Assembly (NCBI GenBank): GCA_027627225.1
Contig: CM051025.1
Span: forward strand, 53,946,681 to 54,010,680
Direction: 5' to 3'
Length of the DNA: 64,000 bases
Origin: Congeria kusceri
Taxonomy: Eukaryota; Mollusca; Bivalvia; Myida; Dreissenidae
The notes under the pieces were generated by a model, which was given only the letters and a program-made list of their open reading frames with translations, was not told the DNA's origin and searched no databases. Each line of letters begins with the position of its first letter. The stretch's first letter is position 1. The translations under genes and the position numbers were made by a program. Below are positions 59,282 to 64,000 of the stretch, piece by piece.

Positions 59282-60339
59282 ATGTATGTAAATACATGTA
59301 TGTTCATATGTTATGTATATACATGTATACAAATCTATAATGTAAATGTGCATGAAGGTAAATGCATGCGATTATGTTATTTAATGCACTTGTGTAAAAT
59401 AAGATATGTACACTGTAATAAAAAAAAAAAAATCAATAAAACAAATATTTTCAAAATTAATTTATTCTTCCTTTATTATTTATGAACATACAAAATGTAT
59501 ATGAGTATATGATATAGCATGATTACTAAGGTACATCACATACATACATGTACAACTAACGACCAGCTGCCTGTGCAAGTCACACTGCATGAAGTGACCA
59601 CCTGAGTTAAGATACCACTTATAAGAATCACCACTCGTGGTCTCTTAAGACAGGTTAGACTGTGCTTTGCATGTGAAATGCGACACTGAATATAAATATG
59701 CGTTGTTCCTTTAATATTTTTTGTCCAAGTAGGTTTTTATAACAACTAAATGTTTGTTGTTATTCATGTAACACCGTTGTTCATTCACATGTTTTTAAAT
59801 GAAACAAAATAACAAAAAAGTAGTTCCATTTAAGCCAACCTGAAATGAGAAATTGTCTTCATTTCACACAACCCAAAGTTATCATCCATATTTTCCAGTC
59901 GCTCACGAAAAAGCCTAAAATAAATACAGAACATTTAATTGTTGACTTTTCTGTACGATCTCCATGTTGATTGTCATGGAAAGCTTAGTTGCACTAGGAC
60001 TGAGGAAGTAGATCCGCACTTTTATATAAGCGCGAATTAAATATAATACTAGTTTAACTTGAGATTTAAACATTCTTAAGGGTGTACGGACGAACGGAAA
60101 AACAAAAGCGATTCCTATAAAGCAAAATAAATGTATAATAAATATCAATATGTCACCATAAATTGACACTGACTCTGCCAAATGAAATTATTATTTATTA
60201 CGCATAAATAGTACATGCACATGTAAACTAAATAATATTTACACACAATTATATAATACAAATCAAGGAAGATCGAACAGTTCTTAAATTTGTGTCGATC
60301 ACTAATCGCAACTAAGCGTACATAATTTTATTTCAATAT

Positions 60340-60395
60340 GAAAACTATCAGAGAAAAATGTGGAAAGAGTAATAACTATCCACTAATGATTGCGT
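60340..60395 (-). repeat. Dispersed repeat, inverted match to 62.68 kb
   Basis: 'aaaaatgtggaaagagtaat' and 'aactatccac' are the reverse complement of 62672-62715. Confidence 0.75.
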
Positions 60396-61084
60396 ACAGT
60401 CGCTACTAGGCGTACAGTCAATAAACAAACAGTGACTGAATAAAACGGTAGATATCTTGGATATTAGAAAGATAATCCGTTATCAAGTAATGTCTATAGT
60501 TTAATAAGTGTTTATAGGTGCAACACACAGGTTTACACATTTACGCCAAATCCTAAGAATTACATGGACATTAATTCAAAATATTTCGATCGTTTCAACA
60601 TATTTGCAGTGATCAACTACCGATTTCCACACAAATCACAAAGCATACGTATGACAAATAGGACTATAATTAGCATTAATGTTTAAATCGTATCACATTC
60701 AGCCCTGAAGTAGAAGGTAAAATCAAAAATTGTGTCACTTAATGTGTTTTCTGCTGTTTGCAGCTAACTGATCATAGGCGTACAGATCACCAACTTCCGG
60801 TTTAGCTCACTGAACGCTTATTCACTGTGATCTAGTAACCTTTGTAAGTCGCCTACTTGTTTATGTGTGTATGTCAACTCAAAACACCTGGCTATGTCCG
60901 ATATGTCATCTAATCGTAGTGCAAATATGCTGAATAGTACTGACATGCAACGATTGGCTTATTTTATGATTGGCTATGATTTGGTGGTAAAATGTCTGGA
61001 ATTGGACACGTCACATTCACAAAATTATGGTGAACATATGGCCGGACTACTTTGTAGAGGTACTGCTGTCGCTGAAGACTCAGA

Positions 61085-61205
61085 CCGCACAGGCTTATCC
61101 GGGACGGCACTTTCCGCCTACAGTGGATTTATGTTTAAAAGAGACTTCCTTGAAACAGAAAATACCATAAAAGCGGAAAGTGCCGTCCCGGATTAGCCTG
61201 TGCGG
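61085..61205. mobile_element. Miniature hairpin element, about 33-bp arms
   Basis: The left arm ccgcacaggcttatccggga plus cggcactttccgc is inverted at 61173-61205 with one mismatch. The centre includes 'tacagtggatttatgtttaa', shared with the element at 61593. Confidence 0.85.
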
Positions 61206-61534
61206 ACTGCGCATTTTGATAAAGGTGATTAAGAAATAGAGAACTATTTTTTCCGGGTAGTACGCATGCATGCAAGCGAGTTATTAGGTTCGAGGCCCGT
61301 CTAGAAATTTTTTCATTGAAACCTTGAAAGCTCGCCCTATTTTCATTTTCTAAGCCTCACCGGATAAACTTTTTCCATCCCGGCACTAACCATGTATTCT
61401 CTATTTATACACTTGTCAGGTAAATGAATATTCGACGTGTAAAATCATTGTTGTTTCCTATATTCATTATATTTATTGTAAACTTATTAATGTACGAATC
61501 TGAAAATACTCTTAACATTTGTGTTGGTATATAT

Positions 61535-61535
61535 T

Positions 61536-61572
<37 letters not shown>

Positions 61573-61590
61573 TTATTTATTTATTTTTTG
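61535..61590 (+). repeat. (TA)n and TTTA simple repeats
   Basis: A TA run is followed by several 'ttta' units directly beside the next element. Confidence 0.9.
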
Positions 61591-61592
61591 TA

Positions 61593-61759
61593 TGAGGCGT
61601 GTCGTGGGAAAATCGGGGTTAATGCATCTGCGTAAAGTGTTGTCCCGGATTAGCCTGTGCAGTCCGACACTTTCCGCCTACAGTGGATTTATGTTTATAA
61701 GAGACAGAAATACCATAAAAACGTAAAGTGTCGTCCTGGTTTTCCCATGACATGCCTCA
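61593..61759. mobile_element. TA-flanked miniature element, 167 bp
   Basis: The 20-bp ends tgaggcgtgtcgtgggaaaa and ttttcccatgacatgcctca are inverted copies with two mismatches, and TA flanks both sides. This fits a Tc1/mariner-type miniature element. The interior shares the 'gtcccggattagcctgtgc' hairpin with the element at 61085. Confidence 0.85.
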
Positions 61760-62017
61760 TATATACATTCCATTTTGACCCTGGCGTCGTTTTTATGACA
61801 AAACAATTCAACACCGTACCAACTTCTGTTAATGGTCGCTGACATCGTGACCTAATTCCAACGTATAACCGACGTTGGTACGACTGTGACAGAGCACGAT
61901 ATCCAGTTTTTGTTTTGTTCAGTAGGGTTACCTTGCAATACGGTTATGGAGTGTTTTCATCTTACTTAGTCATTCTAAAAATGAATATTTTTGAAATGTA
62001 TTTATCATTAGGTTTAC

Positions 62018-62277
62018 CTCAAATCTATCATTACGTTCCATAACCAGTCCCTCTACTCTAGTCCAGTCCCGAATCCTCTGGTTAGTCACGTTCCACAGTT
62101 CCACTGTGACGTTGTCCTCTGTACGTGTCCTGACGTGAAGTATCGCCGTGCCAGCAGGGAGAGTGTAGTAGAAACTGAGACACGCTGCTCCTCCTGGTAA
62201 CAGCGGTGATGTCATGGAGAACATGGGAAATCCAGGGGATGATGGTGGAGGATCAAAGAAAGCGTAGAAGTCATCAT
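62018..62277 (-). CDS. MAM domain, central exon
   Basis: The 260-nt exon (acceptor TTGTTTCAG, donor GAG|GTAAAC) reads DDFYAFFDPPPSSPGFPMFS, then GGAACLSFYYTLPAGTAIL, VELWNVTNQRIRDWTRVEG and NDRFE. The Cys-Leu-x-Phe-x-Tyr strand and the Leu-Trp...Trp pattern are MAM hallmarks. It leaves in phase 0 into 57842. It enters in phase 1; the first MAM exon and anything before it lie beyond the window. Confidence 0.8.
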
Positions 62278-62284
62278 CTGAAAC

Positions 62285-64000
62285 AAATAACGTCTTGAAA
62301 TATATTTATTTTCAATACAATTAATATTTTATTCTTTATTAATTTAACAGCAACATTCCAGACGTTCAAAGGTATCTAGACCTTATCACCATAAATGATA
62401 ATTAACACTGCGTTGGAAGAAATAGAGGATAATATTTTATTTCGGTGAATGGTCAAAATTTAATTCACAGGTGGTTCTTGTTTTTGTACCGTATTTTGTA
62501 TTTTCCAGAACACAATATATTCACTGTCGCGAGCTGCCCTTTTAGTTGCGAGACATTCCATGATTGTCAGAATAAATCATAACGTATTACATGACTGATT
62601 ATAGGCAGTTAACATTAAAGAATTATGTCAACGCCGAAAACAGGCATACCTGTAAAATTGTTCGTATGGTAGGGGACCGTGGATAGTTATTACTCTTTCC
62701 ACATTTTTCTCTGATATTTTTTTTAATTGGCCTATATATTTCAAATATCATTATAAAGTTCAATGTTTGCCGTTCAAACTGATGTATTGTAACATTTAAA
62801 TAAAAGAATTAATATGCTCGAATGAACTGCGTGTTTTGGGTTAGTGAAGTGTTACAATTTACCCTAACTGTGGGGTAAGTTGTGACACACTCCGGGGTAA
62901 GTTGGTTCAGTTAGTACATTAAGAAAAATAAACATGGTATTACTAGTCTTACATTTCATTACGATAATATTTCGATTAACAGCAACATTGCTTATATATA
63001 TAAATATATAGGAATATTCAACTTATTGCAACAAAATTCTATTAAAAAACTTCCTTAATTTTGATTAAAATTGAAGCGTGAAATCGTCACAAAAACCTAA
63101 ATGATCAGTCTTCCGAATGTTTTGTTTAAGCATGATTAACACAGGTCCTCCTAAAAAGTTTTCATTCTGTTATTGAATTGAACACTATAGAATCTTGCCA
63201 CTGTTATGAGAAAGTGTTTCGAATTATTCTTCTGGTCTGTTGATAAAATCTGTTTCGACGATTAATGTCCTATTTTTAATTCATGTGAATTTGTATATGG
63301 CAACTGCGCCAACAGAACAACATCCAGCTATTTCCCCGCCCCTTGTTGGACTAGGTCCCGTGAAGTTTGTCCCGTTAGTTTTAGGTTTGTAATAGCAAAC
63401 ATTCCGCTAATCACAACTAAACATGTTTACATCTTAATTAACATCAACATTATTTTAATATTAATATTTCATCGTAATAAACATGTGTGTTGTTCAATAG
63501 ATTGAAAAGAGATTAAACTCCGATAAATTACTTGTAAAACCAGCGAATGGGACATGTTGTCACACTATACCATAGTGCCTCATGTGACAAAAGCAATGGA
63601 TGACAACTTATACAGTGCTTTTTGTCATCGTTTCGCGCCTTAATTTAACGTATATACATAACAAATCAAACTATATATGTATCTTACTAAACATATTTTC
63701 ATTTACAATAATTTTTAACAAAAAAATATAAACAAAATTTTACGAAACATGGTCCAAAATAATCTAGCAATAGTAATGTTTCGCATAAATACGAGCGGCA
63801 TCAACCAAATATGGTGGGAATTAGTGTCAATATATATATGTCATATGTGATGTAATATCTGAAAAGTAGAAATCATCTGTGTAACAACCTACCCAGTGTA
63901 ACAACTATCCCCAGTCTCCTCCACTAAACAGTAATCCACCAAAGCGTAACCACGGAAAGAGTGGCTTGTTAAGTAATTGTATAAGTATTTCTGCCGTTTC
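62285..64000. other. Upstream intron or flank, no exon seen
   Basis: It contains the repeat text at 62660-62740 and related text with 'gtgtaacaactatccccagt' near 63890 in inverted orientation, which may be the two ends of one element. No first MAM exon was found. Confidence 0.45.
62660..62740 (+). repeat. Dispersed repeat 'gatagttattactctttcc'
   Basis: It matches the reverse complement of 60340-60395 and partly that of 63880-63962. Confidence 0.7.

Larger units (their letters stand above)
57860..61990. other. Long intron with miniature elements
   Basis: It separates the last two MAM exons. It holds an exon-like frame on the plus strand (58999-59280), a repeat shared with 62.7 kb (60340-60395) and two miniature elements near 61.1 and 61.6 kb. 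Confidence 0.5.
33495..62277 (-). other. Mosaic gene: MAM - sushi x18 - ZP (gene span)
   Basis: On the minus strand, exons with matching borders and phases run from the middle of a MAM domain (62277) through a short Cys exon, 18 intact sushi/CCP exons and a Ser/Thr linker to a complete ZP domain ending at 33495. MAM and sushi domains bind partners outside the cell; ZP domains polymerise into filaments or matrices. The protein should be secreted or at the surface. Every sushi exon is phase 1-1, so any can be added, lost or skipped without breaking frame. The 5' end, with signal peptide and start, lies beyond 64000. No transmembrane helix follows the ZP domain. It could be two genes if the 3.6-4.9 kb gaps hide breaks, but phase continuity favours one. 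Confidence 0.65.

Noticed and set aside
59862..59918. Exon-like minus-strand text LFRERLENMDDNFGLCEM with AG and GT borders
   Set aside because: It lies between the two MAM exons, which already join in phase to a complete MAM end; including it would break the domain.
61290..61312. Another B-box-like 'aggttcgaggcccg'
   Set aside because: It is too diverged and lacks the rest of a tRNA-like fold.

Overview
The window is animal nuclear DNA: AT-rich, intron-dominated and full of decayed mobile elements. Coding signal comes as short exons with GT/AG borders and matching phases, not long reading frames. Dispersed repeats that carry degraded text such as 'gctcacctga', 'ccatgtttttcaacggagc' and 'attagcctgtgcggactgc', and a mosaic MAM-sushi-ZP gene, suggest a bivalve mollusc (inference; no species marker was seen).

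Layout. (1) 896-1807, minus: three exons from the C-terminal end of an adhesion-type seven-helix receptor; the segment for the end of helix 7 was not found. (2) About 9.3-24 kb, minus: pieces of a probable SET-domain gene: a possible first exon at 23.97 kb, a tiny exon at 18.2 kb, a SET exon at 14.5 kb, an acidic exon at 12.0 kb, a 28-nt exon at 11.5 kb, and a 36-bp minisatellite at 9.3-9.97 kb that reads as 12-residue peptide repeats but carries stops and a frame break. A (GT)87 microsatellite lies 41 bases from one donor site. (3) 24.3-31 kb: two Penelope-like retroelement copies in opposite orientation. The minus copy is split by a 4,016-bp element with inverted ends, a 3-bp target duplication and subterminal arrays of a palindromic satellite. 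A hammerhead-like core lies near the 3' end of that copy. (4) 33.5-62.3 kb, minus: a large secreted or surface mosaic gene whose exons join in phase: end of a MAM domain, a short Cys exon, 18 complete sushi/CCP exons (seventeen of 174 nt, one of 177 nt), a Ser/Thr-rich linker exon and a three-exon ZP domain. Exons at 47-54 kb arose by nested tandem duplication (periods about 2,626 and 5,637 bp), and about ten broken sushi exons lie among the intact ones. (5) Inside its introns sit a deleted BEL/Pao LTR retrotransposon (40.8-43.4 kb), an 842-bp hAT-like element, a foldback element and TA-flanked miniature elements near 61 kb.

No prokaryotic system, viral genome, rRNA or complete tRNA was seen. 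The most unusual parts are the sushi exon factory with its half exons, and the nested Penelope / 4-kb element with its palindromic satellite. All gene models were read by eye from splice signals and phase.
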